NCBI GenBank assembly: GCA_029213025.1
Contig: JARGOZ010000004.1
Coordinates: 79,042-117,810 of the forward strand
From: Verrucomicrobiales bacterium
GTDB taxonomy: Bacteria; Verrucomicrobiota; Verrucomicrobiia; Verrucomicrobiales; DEV007
Direction: 5' to 3'
Length of the DNA: 38,769 bases
The notes beneath the pieces were generated by a model that saw only the letters and a list, made by a program, of their open reading frames with translations, was not told the DNA's origin and made no database searches. Both the position numbers and the translations under genes were made by a program. This document shows positions 8,395 to 15,598 of this stretch, one piece after another. Every line of letters begins with the position of its first letter. Position 1 is the stretch's first letter.

Positions 8395-9275
8395 CAATGG
8401 CGCTGAACCAGTTCGCTGAGAGCCAGCTCAAGAGGGTAGTCGGTCGAAAAGAGGTGGTAGCGGGCTCCCACCTTTGTGCAGATTTTGCGGATGCCGTCGA
8501 GGTGAGTCTGGAGGCGTTGCAGATAGTCTTTCCGCGCGGCGGCGGGATTTACATAGAGTTCCCTTCCGGTTTCGGAATCTTCAAAATGAACTGCTTTATC
8601 AAACGGGAATTCGCGTTCAGCCGGATCCAAACACTGTATGATCGATAGATCATGCCCGGCAGCTGCCATTAAGGCGATTTCTTTTTCGACTTCGTCCAAT
8701 GGAGCGAGAAAGTCGGAAAACATGACGAGCAATGACCGCTTTCTGACCCGTTCGTTGACGCCACGCAAACCGGCAGCGAGGTCGGTACCGGTTCCTCCGG
8801 GGGCTTTTTCAAGTTCGACCATCAGGCGGCGAAGCTGTCCGGGACGATTCCTTGCGGGGATGTAGAGATCCAGTTTTTCATCAAACGTCGTGAGACCTAC
8901 TGCATCGCCCTGTCCCATTAGGAAGAATCCGAGTGTAGTGGCAAACGTCGCCACGTAGTCCGATTTCGTGTAGTCGCCGGAGCCGTAGGCCATTGATTTA
9001 CTGCGATCGATAATCAGATTGGCCCGCAGATTGGTTTCATCCTCGAATTTTTTGATATAAGCCCGGTCGGTCCGCGCCATAACCTTCCAGTCGATGAAGC
9101 GGGGATCGTCGCCTTTGGTGTATTGGCGGTATTCACTGAATTCGACAGAAAAGCCGTGATACGGTGACCGGTGGATTCCCCGCCAGAAACCTTCCATCAC
9201 CATGCGGGCGCGCATCTCGAGCGATTTCACCCTCATCAGGGCGGCGGGATCTATGTAGTCAGCGGCAGCGGGCAT
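8394..9275 (-). CDS. DUF58 domain protein (vWA-like, MoxR partner type)
   Basis: This 293-residue soluble protein has the DUF58 core GDDPRFIDWKVMARTD (about residues 55-70) and a von Willebrand-like metal site DRSKSM (Asp90, Ser92, Ser94). Such proteins are typically encoded beside MoxR ATPases and are thought to act with them in assembling or activating envelope complexes. Here the MoxR gene lies about 7 kb away, at 16483, on the other strand. The biochemical role is unproven in most organisms. The start is the ATG whose first base is at 9275, with no clear ribosome-binding site. Confidence 0.85.
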   Translation of the reverse strand: MPAAADYIDPAALMRVKSLEMRARMVMEGFWRGIHRSPYHGFSVEFSEYRQYTKGDDPRFIDWKVMARTDRAYIKKFEDETNLRANLIIDRSKSMAYGSGDYTKSDYVATFATTLGFFLMGQGDAVGLTTFDEKLDLYIPARNRPGQLRRLMVELEKAPGGTGTDLAAGLRGVNERVRKRSLLVMFSDFLAPLDEVEKEIALMAAAGHDLSIIQCLDPAEREFPFDKAVHFEDSETGRELYVNPAAARKDYLQRLQTHLDGIRKICTKVGARYHLFSTDYPLELALSELVQRH

Positions 9276-9329
9276 GTGTCAATTTTCTAACATCTCACCA
9301 ATGGAGCGGTTCCGTCAACGGGCGATTCG

Positions 9330-10730
9330 TCACATCGGCGCAATGCGTTCCGAGCCGACATCGGTAGTGAGGTTGACGTGAGTATTGAAGCTTTCGAGGA
9401 TGAGCCGGCTTTTAATCTCCTGATGATTCGGGCAATCCCAGAGATTGTTGTGTTCCCACGGATCCTGTTCGAGATCGTACAGTTCGCCGACATTGCCGAT
9501 ACTGTGGTAGACAGAAAGCTTGTACCTTCCGCTGCGGTGCATCGTGGCAAAAGCGCCGGTACCCCCGGTGAAATGGGAAGCAAGCGCATCGAAATATTCG
9601 CAGCGGACAAAGTCCCGAATCTTTGTGTCGGGAGGAACCGATCCGTCGATAATGCTGATCAAACTTTCTCCCTGGTGGTGAACCGGGCTCGGAGCATCTA
9701 CTATATCGAGAAGTGTCGCCGACAGATCGAGTAGTTCGACGAGTTGATCACATCGGGTTCCGGCCATATAACCGGGAAAGGAGAAAATCAACGGCACCCG
9801 GATGAGTCCTTCGTAAAACCGGCAACCTTTAAACATCAGTCCGTGATCGCCGAGAGTTTCCCCATGGTCGGACGTGAAAATGATCACCGTATTTTCACGC
9901 TGACCAGTCTTGTCGAGGTGATCCAAAAGCCGCCCGAACTGGTCATCGATCTGAGCGATCATGGCGTAGTATTTAGCCTGCGCCTCTTTGGCATCCATAT
10001 CGCCCCGGGGCTGGAAATCCGCGTTCGCTAATTTCGCCTGTTGCTCAACATCTGATTCTTCAAAATGCGGTCCCGGCATGTCGTCCGGGGAAAATTGATC
10101 CTCGTAGACTTTCGGCGGTTCGAAAGGCGGGTGCGGATCATAGACGTTGATATTCAGCATCCACGGCGAGTCGCCCCGGTCTTCGTCGATGAACTCGATG
10201 GCCCGGTCGGTAGCCCAGGTTGTTTGGTGAAATTGCGGGGGAACCCGCTCCGGGCTTTCGCGCAGAGCAGTCAGATCGCCCCCTTTTTCCCGCACCCAGT
10301 CCGCGTAGTCGTGTTCGCCTTCGGGCCAGTCATCGCGCGGAGCGTGGCTGAATTTCCAGTAGCGAAAACCATCGTCCTTGATCCGTGGTTCCGTTCTTTT
10401 GCCCGAACTCTGGAGATGAAATTTGCCGATCATCCCGCAGTCGTAGCCCTGGTCGGCGATGATTTTGCTGATTAACGGAGTATTTTCCGGAAAGGTCGCG
10501 TTTCCATTCCGGGTATTATGAACGCGGCTCGGATACATCCCCGACATAAAGCTGGCCCGGCTAGGTGTGCAGATCGGACTTTGGCAGTAGGCGTGGGTGA
10601 AAGTGACTCCGTTTTCCACCAGAGAATCAATTACCGGAGTCCGGACATACGGATTGCCGAGGGCACCGATGGTATCGAATCGTTGCTGATCGGTGCAGTA
10701 CCACAGAATATTGAGGCGGTCTGATTTCAT
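9330..10730 (-). CDS. Type I sulfatase (formylglycine-dependent, S1 family)
   Basis: This 466-residue enzyme should hydrolyse a sulfate ester. The N-terminus reads straight into the alkaline-phosphatase fold (NILWYCTDQQRFDT), with a metal-binding Asp near residue 14. The activation motif CTPSR is at Cys54, the cysteine converted to formylglycine by a maturation enzyme not present in this window. FTSDHGETLGDHG supplies the distal metal ligands. Many marine Verrucomicrobiota carry large sets of these enzymes for sulfated algal polysaccharides. This one has no signal peptide or lipobox from the ATG at 10730, so it appears cytoplasmic. The substrate cannot be predicted. Confidence 0.9.
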   Translation of the reverse strand: MKSDRLNILWYCTDQQRFDTIGALGNPYVRTPVIDSLVENGVTFTHAYCQSPICTPSRASFMSGMYPSRVHNTRNGNATFPENTPLISKIIADQGYDCGMIGKFHLQSSGKRTEPRIKDDGFRYWKFSHAPRDDWPEGEHDYADWVREKGGDLTALRESPERVPPQFHQTTWATDRAIEFIDEDRGDSPWMLNINVYDPHPPFEPPKVYEDQFSPDDMPGPHFEESDVEQQAKLANADFQPRGDMDAKEAQAKYYAMIAQIDDQFGRLLDHLDKTGQRENTVIIFTSDHGETLGDHGLMFKGCRFYEGLIRVPLIFSFPGYMAGTRCDQLVELLDLSATLLDIVDAPSPVHHQGESLISIIDGSVPPDTKIRDFVRCEYFDALASHFTGGTGAFATMHRSGRYKLSVYHSIGNVGELYDLEQDPWEHNNLWDCPNHQEIKSRLILESFNTHVNLTTDVGSERIAPM

Positions 10731-10808
10731 GGCGGAACTCTAGACGTTTTCACGACCTTTTCATTTCCATTTCATTACCGGTTCACAGACCCGGAGCAAT
10801 GTTCCGGT

Positions 10809-11687
10809 ATGAATGTGTTAGATCAGCCTCAATTTGAAGTCATCGTCGCGGAGCATTACGGCATGTGTTTTGGTGTGAAAGCGGCGATTGAAGATGCCGA
10901 AAAAATAGCCAGTCAAAAACCGGTCACAATTCTCGGACGGCTGGCTCATAATCCATCGGTTCAGGGACGCATGCTTGATCTAGGTGCGAAGGTAAGTGAA
11001 CTGGATGGCGAAGATGCACCGACCAGGGATGTTCTCATCACCGCGCACGGGGCATCGGACCGGGACCGGGCAAGATGGCGTTCTGCCGGGCATTCGGTTA
11101 CCGATACGACCTGCCCGCTAGTACACAAAGCCCATGAAGCCCTGCGCGGGCTCGTTGCGGCGGGATATGCTCCGGTGGTAATCGGTAAGCAGGGTCACAT
11201 CGAGGTGAGGGGATTGACCGGTGATTTTCCCGAAGCTGACGTGGTTTTGAGCGAAGAGCAGATTGACTTGATGAAGGGAGGCGAAAAGATAGGGATAATT
11301 GCCCAAACCACTCAACCAATCCAACGCGTTGAAGCACTGGTGAAACGAATTGCAGCCCGCTTCCCCGGTTCGGAAGTGCAGTTTATCGACACCGTTTGCC
11401 GACCTACAAAGGAGCGGCAAAAAGCGGTGATCGATCTTTGTCGGCAGGTTGAAGTGGTGATAGTGGTCGGAGGCAATCATTCGAACAATACCCGGGAATT
11501 GACCGAATCCTGCCGGAAGCTCGGTTGTGTTAGTTTTCAGGTGGAGAGACCGGAGGCGATCAAACCGGAATGGTTTTCGGGATTTCGAAAAGTGGGCGTT
11601 ACTGCGGGAACCTCAACTCCGGACGAAGATGTGGCAAAAGTTGTGCGGTATTTGCGGGATTTGAGCCGGGATTCGGTGCCATTTTGA
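10809..11687 (+). CDS. ispH: 4-hydroxy-3-methylbut-2-enyl diphosphate reductase
   Basis: This is the last enzyme of the MEP isoprenoid pathway; it makes IPP and DMAPP using a 4Fe-4S cluster. All three cluster cysteines are present: Cys20 in YGMCFGVK, Cys102 in DTTCPLVHKAH and Cys197 in DTVCRPTKERQ. Substrate-binding segments include LAHNPSV, TAHGAS, KQGHIEV, AQTTQP and VVGGNHSNNT. At 292 residues it is of normal length. It is divergently oriented from the sulfatase gene, with a 78-base intergenic region that must hold both promoters. The stop is TGA, one of several in the window showing that TGA normally ends translation here. Confidence 0.95.
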   Translation: MNVLDQPQFEVIVAEHYGMCFGVKAAIEDAEKIASQKPVTILGRLAHNPSVQGRMLDLGAKVSELDGEDAPTRDVLITAHGASDRDRARWRSAGHSVTDTTCPLVHKAHEALRGLVAAGYAPVVIGKQGHIEVRGLTGDFPEADVVLSEEQIDLMKGGEKIGIIAQTTQPIQRVEALVKRIAARFPGSEVQFIDTVCRPTKERQKAVIDLCRQVEVVIVVGGNHSNNTRELTESCRKLGCVSFQVERPEAIKPEWFSGFRKVGVTAGTSTPDEDVAKVVRYLRDLSRDSVPF

Positions 11688-11706
11688 GCTAAACAGCTTG
11701 AGAATA

Positions 11707-11746
11707 CGGGCGTTATTGGTTTTGATAACCCCGTCTCGCTGTTTTT
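11707..11746 (+). terminator. Possible weak terminator after ispH
   Basis: CGGG-C-GTTAT (11707-11716) can pair with ATAAC-CCCG (11725-11733) around a TGGTTTTG loop, leaving one bulged C. A short T-run (11742-11746) follows after an 8-base gap. The gap makes this weaker than the terminators after bamA and the second ompH. Confidence 0.35.
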
Positions 11747-12847
11747 ATGAAATATTTTCTTTTTTCGCTGATTTCGATTATTCCGCATGTTGGCTGGAGC
11801 CAGGTCAAATCTCTAAGCTACGAGTTTGAAGACGGGGAAAAATACAGTTCCCAGATTCGAACCAAAGAATCCTACATCGCCTCCATGAAAATCATGCGAC
11901 CGAAGGCGAATCAATCGCCCACCGCACTGGCAAAAGTAAATCCGCATCTTCCTAATCTGCTCAAGGACTTCACTAAACTGATCGAAACTTCGGAAGTATC
12001 GTCACGCTACAAAGAACTCTACGACCGGAAAATCTCTCTGATAAAACGCGGAAGCTATTCGACGCAGCACAATTTCTGCGATTGCGAAACGGTGCTCCGT
12101 CTCAAACATCCTGAAACGGGTAGAATCGCTCTCTGGGTCCAGGCTGACATGGATGTCGTTACCGACGGATCGGACCCTGGCCGGTCACCGAAGATTGAGG
12201 ATTATGATTTGGCCCGTTCGTCGAATTGGTTCCTGCCGGGGACTTCCTATTCGTGGGCGAGAGCGAGCACTGATCCCGCCAACCCGTTCCTCGAATATTA
12301 TCCGGGCGCGATCAAGGAACTGCAGGCGTTCCGGGAAACGGTAGTCGAAAAACAGAAGTCGGATTCCGGAGTAATTTGGAGGGAGATTCTCGATACGGTA
12401 GACAGCCAGATTTACCGGATGAAATCGCGTGGGATGGGTTCCGGGACAAGAAAAGATCTCAGTGCCAGGCGGTTTCTGGAAGCGACCAAAGATCCTTTTG
12501 TTGTGCTACCGGTTCCATGGGTAAACAAAAGCGCGGCATGGTCCCCCCAGATCGGTGATTATGCAGCGGTGATTTATAAAGATAAAGTTTTTCCCGCAAT
12601 TTTGGGTGACTCAGGGCCGAGCGATAAAGTGGGGGAAGCTTCGCTGAAGATTGCCAGGGGAATCAACCCGGAAGCGAACGGAAGGAATCGTGCCGTCAGC
12701 GACGTGACAGTAAGCTATATCTTTTTTCCCCGGACGGCTTCTCCGCGCAGCGCTCCGGACTACGCACTGTGGCGGACCAAGGTGGGCGAGTTGCTGGAGG
12801 ATATCGGGGGCATGTATCACCCGGAAAAATTGCACAGCTGGGAATAG
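11747..12847 (+). CDS. Secreted GH75 (chitosanase-like) glycoside hydrolase
   Basis: This 366-residue protein has a short signal peptide (about residues 1-18, ending GWS before Gln19). An extended helical N-terminal part precedes the recognisable domain. The GH75 family is suggested by WVQADMDVVTDG (about 130-141), DPFVVLPVPWV (249-259), GDYAAVIYKDK (270-280) and especially AILGDSGPSDKVGEASL (284-300), where the Asp and Glu are the likely catalytic acids. Characterised members cut chitosan, the deacetylated form of poly-GlcNAc. The residues between about 180 and 240 form a family-atypical insertion. It is followed 46 bases later by the selenoprotein gene on the same strand. The family call rests on motif resemblance, so the substrate is uncertain. 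Confidence 0.7.
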   Translation: MKYFLFSLISIIPHVGWSQVKSLSYEFEDGEKYSSQIRTKESYIASMKIMRPKANQSPTALAKVNPHLPNLLKDFTKLIETSEVSSRYKELYDRKISLIKRGSYSTQHNFCDCETVLRLKHPETGRIALWVQADMDVVTDGSDPGRSPKIEDYDLARSSNWFLPGTSYSWARASTDPANPFLEYYPGAIKELQAFRETVVEKQKSDSGVIWREILDTVDSQIYRMKSRGMGSGTRKDLSARRFLEATKDPFVVLPVPWVNKSAAWSPQIGDYAAVIYKDKVFPAILGDSGPSDKVGEASLKIARGINPEANGRNRAVSDVTVSYIFFPRTASPRSAPDYALWRTKVGELLEDIGGMYHPEKLHSWE

Positions 12848-12893
12848 AAAAGTTCTGCTTGTACTAGGGGCATATTGGGGCAAGAGTTAGGAT

Positions 12894-13112
12894 ATGAAAG
12901 TCACGATTACCTATTGAAGTAAGTGAAACTACGAGCCCGAAGCCGCCAGTTTGGCGGAAGAATTACGGGACTCTCTCGGTGTTGAATCAAAGCTGGTTCC
13001 TGGATCCGGTGGTATTTTTGAAGTGGTTGCCGACGGCAGGAACATTTTCGACAAGAAAAGTACCGGTCGATTTCCCAAACAGGGCGAAGTGACCAAAGCC
13101 CTCTCGAAATAA
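12894..13112 (+). CDS. Rdx (SelT/SelW/SelH) family selenoprotein with predicted UxxU motif
   Basis: From the ATG at 12894 to TAA at 13110-13112, one frame encodes 72 residues if the TGA codons at 12915-12917 and 12924-12926 are read as selenocysteine. The product begins MKVTITY-U-SK-U-NYEPEAA and continues with LAEELRDSLG, GSGGIFEVVADG and STGRFPKQGEV. These are the conserved blocks of the thioredoxin-like SelW/Rdx family, whose active site is normally CxxC or CxxU. Both stops fall exactly on the two redox positions (residues 8 and 11), there is no other lesion in the frame, and a SECIS-like hairpin follows. TGA is a normal stop in neighbouring genes, so general recoding is excluded. The protein is presumably a cytoplasmic thiol/selenol redox factor. 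The end is 4 bases from the convergent plsC stop. A pseudogene is the main alternative. Confidence 0.85.
12936..12969 (+). promoter_or_regulatory. Bacterial SECIS-like hairpin
   Basis: An upper stem CCGCC (12943-12947) / GGCGG (12953-12957) closes a five-base loop AGTTT, whose GU resembles the loop recognised by SelB. A lower stem CCCG (12936-12939) / CGGG (12966-12969) is separated from it by an internal loop. The apical loop begins 21 bases after the second TGA and 30 after the first, within the range of bacterial SECIS elements. The hairpin lies inside the coding region, as expected in bacteria. Confidence 0.7.
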
Positions 13113-13116
13113 GGCT

Positions 13117-13746
13117 CTACCGGCCTGGATCTTCTATCGCCCGGATGGCATCCATGATCCGGGCTGTGATCAGTTCGTATCTTTCCTTTCGATCAATCTC
13201 TTTGTTGTTGATCAAATCGGAGAGATCCATTTCCTCACCAACCACCATCGTAACCGGGACCCGTTTAACCTTTTTCGAATGTCTCGGAAGAGCTTTTTCC
13301 GGGCCGAAAAGCCGAACAGGAAGGACCTTTGCGTTGGATTTCTCCACCATCATTCCGACACCGGACTGGCCTTTTTCCTTGAGTTGTCCATCGTAGGTCC
13401 GCTCACCCTCGGGGAAGATAACAACTTTTTCCCCCTCTTTAAGAAGTTTAATGATGAGCTTCAGAGTCGACATTTCCGGTCTGTCCTGGTCAACCGGGAT
13501 GGCCCACATACGTCGTAGCATCCAGCCGGCGAAGGGGTGATCGAAAAGCGTTTTCCGGGCAAAATAGTAAATATTTTCCGGAAAGGCGATGCCCACCAGT
13601 GGTGGATCGAGGAAGCTGACGTGATTGGACGCGACGACATAGCCACCCTCGCCCAGGTTGAGAAGATTCTCGCGATTGACCACCTTGTAACTCAGGTAAG
13701 TCTTCGCAAAAATCGCGCAGAGGTTTTTCATTATCCAGTAAACCAT
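13117..13746 (-). CDS. plsC: 1-acyl-sn-glycerol-3-phosphate acyltransferase
   Basis: This 209-residue membrane-associated enzyme adds the second acyl chain to lysophosphatidic acid in phospholipid synthesis. The catalytic NHVSFLD box (HxxxxD) is at residues 41-47 and the glycerol-phosphate binding FPEGERT box at 111-117. A hydrophobic N-terminal stretch probably anchors it to the membrane. The ATG at 13746 is used; an in-frame ATG five codons later is equally possible. Its stop lies 4 bases from the selenoprotein stop (convergent genes). Upstream is the 22-bp periodic repeat, then the subtilase gene on the same strand. Confidence 0.88.
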   Translation of the reverse strand: MVYWIMKNLCAIFAKTYLSYKVVNRENLLNLGEGGYVVASNHVSFLDPPLVGIAFPENIYYFARKTLFDHPFAGWMLRRMWAIPVDQDRPEMSTLKLIIKLLKEGEKVVIFPEGERTYDGQLKEKGQSGVGMMVEKSNAKVLPVRLFGPEKALPRHSKKVKRVPVTMVVGEEMDLSDLINNKEIDRKERYELITARIMDAIRAIEDPGR

Positions 13747-13811
13747 GACAGCGCGAAACTAGCGTGACGAAGCACTGAGTAAAGCGAATTTCATAAAGCT
13801 TCGAAAACTGC

Positions 13812-13879
13812 GATTCAACAGGGTACAATCACAGACCTAACAGGGTACAATGCGGGATTCAACAGGGTACAATCCTGTT
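13812..13879 (+). repeat. Three-unit dispersed repeat with 22-bp period
   Basis: AACAGGGTACAAT occurs identically at 13817-13829, 13839-13851 and 13861-13873, exactly 22 bases apart. The nine-base linkers differ (cacagacct and gcgggattc). GATTC precedes the first and third units. The last unit continues into CCTGTT, so AACAGGGT-ACA-ATCCTGTT forms an 8-bp hairpin with one G-T wobble. The array sits between the subtilase stop and plsC. A diverged three-unit copy lies at 26749-26810 and a single palindromic unit at 8376-8394. Confidence 0.85.
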
Positions 13880-13880
13880 T

Positions 13881-14660
13881 TTACCCGGGTCGGTATGGAG
13901 CTGCCAGATTGGCGAGGAGAGGTTTGATCGCTCCGGTTTCGATGTTGGGGAAAACAGAAAGCAACCTCGCGATTTTTCCGGAAATCCGGGGAGCGGCGAA
14001 ACTGCTGCCGGTTTCGATTTTGGTCGATCCATCCAGCCAGGGAACTTTGACCCGCTCGCCTTTGGCCATAAATGAGATCATTTGCCGGGGCTGATGAAAA
14101 AGTTCATCAGGCGCGCAGTCAATGGCGCGTACCCCGAGGACACTGGGAAAGTAGGCGGGCCACTCGCGAATACCGGATTCCAGATTGCTGCAGGCGGCCA
14201 CGATCTGGACGCCGTTAAGGTAAGCCAGATCGACCCACTCTTTGTATTCCATGACGTATTTAGGCTGGCCCCGGCAGCCAAAGCTGCAGTTGATCACCTG
14301 GTAGCCTCGTGAAATCGCGAGATGAACAGCTTCGGCAATCACGAAACTGCGGGAACGGTTGCGGGGGTCAAGAGCCCGGAAACTTCCCACGGTGACATCG
14401 GGAACTTCGTCGAGGAGGACTCCTGCTACAGCCGTGCCGTGTCCGTAGACGTCGTGACCCCGGCCTTCTTCAAAATTGATGTTCATCCCGTCGCACGAGA
14501 CCACGACATCGTCGGCGAGATTCATCCCTTTGAGCAGGGGGTGGGACGATTCAATTCCGGAATCGATAATAGCGACCTTGACATTGGCTCCGTCACCCTC
14601 GGCGAGGGCCAGGCGAGCTTGATCAAGGGTGGGCCAAACTGTTTCGGGATCAATTTTCAT
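13881..14660 (-). CDS. Subtilisin-like (S8) serine protease, cytoplasmic
   Basis: This 259-residue compact subtilase has a complete triad: Asp33 in AIIDSG, His74 in VYGHGTAVAG and Ser220 in GSSFAAP. The oxyanion Asn is near 159 in VAACSNLESG. There is no signal peptide and no recognisable propeptide; the first strand of the protease fold begins within 30 residues. So it should be an intracellular protease, unlike most secreted family members. I use the ATG at 14660; a TTG at 14663 is the alternative. It overlaps the GAF gene by 11 bases, and that gene overlaps the small upstream gene by 3. Tight coupling suggests the GAF protein and the helical protein control or target the protease. The target is unknown. 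Confidence 0.88.
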   Translation of the reverse strand: MKIDPETVWPTLDQARLALAEGDGANVKVAIIDSGIESSHPLLKGMNLADDVVVSCDGMNINFEEGRGHDVYGHGTAVAGVLLDEVPDVTVGSFRALDPRNRSRSFVIAEAVHLAISRGYQVINCSFGCRGQPKYVMEYKEWVDLAYLNGVQIVAACSNLESGIREWPAYFPSVLGVRAIDCAPDELFHQPRQMISFMAKGERVKVPWLDGSTKIETGSSFAAPRISGKIARLLSVFPNIETGAIKPLLANLAAPYRPG

Positions 14661-15249
14661 CAAATCCCAAAGCGACAGAGAGCAGCTTGCCGTTTACGAG
14701 TCGTTCTACATTATTTCCCGCCCGAACCATTTTCTCCACATCAGAACTTTCGAACCCGGAAGGCTCGGGACCACCCGGTTCGTGGAGTTGAACGCAGGAG
14801 ATCACGCCCCGCAGTCCAAAGGCGAAGTAAAACGGCACTGCCACCATAGCCCGCGTCGACTGGTGGGTCTGTCTGTCGAGAGTGTCGTCGTGACCCGCTT
14901 TTGAGCTGATTTCGTTTTCGCAGTAGGGTTGCTGCTGTGCGTAGACCATTGAAATGATTCCGCTACCAACTGGCTGGCGGAATCCGACGATATCATCGGC
15001 GTTTGGCCCGGAGTTAAAGACCGCTACGAGGGCGTCGGACTCAGGACTTGCCAGCCAAACCGTCCCTTCAGAACCTCCGATTCTTTTATAGACCCGGGAG
15101 AGGACTCCCAGACACACCTCATCCAGCAATCCTGCTGTTTCAGCGGGATTGCTGGTAGTTATCCAGGACTCGATGTGTTGTTCTACTTCGGTCCCGAGAA
15201 GGGTGAATTCGGGGTTTGTTAAAAGTTTAAGTCGGTTACGATTGATCAT
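14650..15249 (-). CDS. GAF domain protein
   Basis: This 199-residue cytoplasmic protein has a helical N-terminal part (about 1-60) and a GAF-like sensor domain (about 60-170). The domain includes GTVWLASPESDALVAV, PVGSGIISMVYAQQQPYCEN and AMVAVPFYFAFGLRGVISCVQL. GAF domains bind small molecules such as cyclic nucleotides or sense redox state. No output domain (kinase, cyclase, HTH) is attached, so signalling must pass by protein contact. It starts inside the ATGA overlap with the upstream 75-residue gene and overlaps the protease gene downstream. It is probably the sensor of a three-gene unit. Its ligand cannot be told from sequence. Confidence 0.7.
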   Translation of the reverse strand: MINRNRLKLLTNPEFTLLGTEVEQHIESWITTSNPAETAGLLDEVCLGVLSRVYKRIGGSEGTVWLASPESDALVAVFNSGPNADDIVGFRQPVGSGIISMVYAQQQPYCENEISSKAGHDDTLDRQTHQSTRAMVAVPFYFAFGLRGVISCVQLHEPGGPEPSGFESSDVEKMVRAGNNVERLVNGKLLSVALGFDEN

Positions 15250-15473
15250 CTCTGGCGGCTTTTAATCGCCTGAACCAGATCGTGAAGTGCTTTCTCGTTT
15301 TGGATGAGAGTGGGAAGAAGTTCTTCGCGCTCTTTTTCGTTGAGACCACCGGCCGCAAATTTATTGATCATATTCAGTTGGTCTTCCGTGACGGGAAGTT
15401 CGCTGTTGTGACCGATAACTTCGGGACCCATCTCTTCGAGAAACTGACACAGTAAGGCAAATTCGTTTTCCAT
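15246..15473 (-). CDS. Small helical protein, anti-sigma-like in layout
   Basis: This is a 75-residue protein starting at MENEFALLCQF. A longer reading from 15650 is possible but adds an implausible AT-rich N-terminus. It is predicted to be mostly alpha-helical. The segment FAAGGLNEKEREELLPTL followed by NEKALHDLVQAI resembles the helical fold of short anti-sigma domains but lacks their zinc-binding His and Cys residues. It could equally be an adaptor domain. It is the first gene of an operon with the GAF and subtilase genes and shares an ATGA stop/start with the GAF gene. I do not recognise the family with certainty. A weak AGAAAG lies upstream of the start. Confidence 0.6.
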   Translation of the reverse strand: MENEFALLCQFLEEMGPEVIGHNSELPVTEDQLNMINKFAAGGLNEKEREELLPTLIQNEKALHDLVQAIKSRQR

Positions 15474-15598
15474 TTTATTCTTTCTATTTTCGGTTATGCC
15501 AATCTGACGGGCGACCCGGAAATTTATGCGTCTTTCCTTGAAAAAAAATACATATTTCCTGTCAGATTTGAATTTTATTAGATAAAAATAAAGAAAAA

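Noticed and set aside
12894..13112. Reading the Rdx gene as a dead pseudogene
   Set aside because: Both stops are TGA and fall exactly on the two active-site cysteine positions, there is no other lesion, and a SECIS-like hairpin follows. Random decay would not be expected to do this.
13812..13879. Short repeats with spacers as a CRISPR array
   Set aside because: Repeat units are only 13 bases with 9-base linkers, the linkers are partly conserved between arrays, and no cas genes are near.
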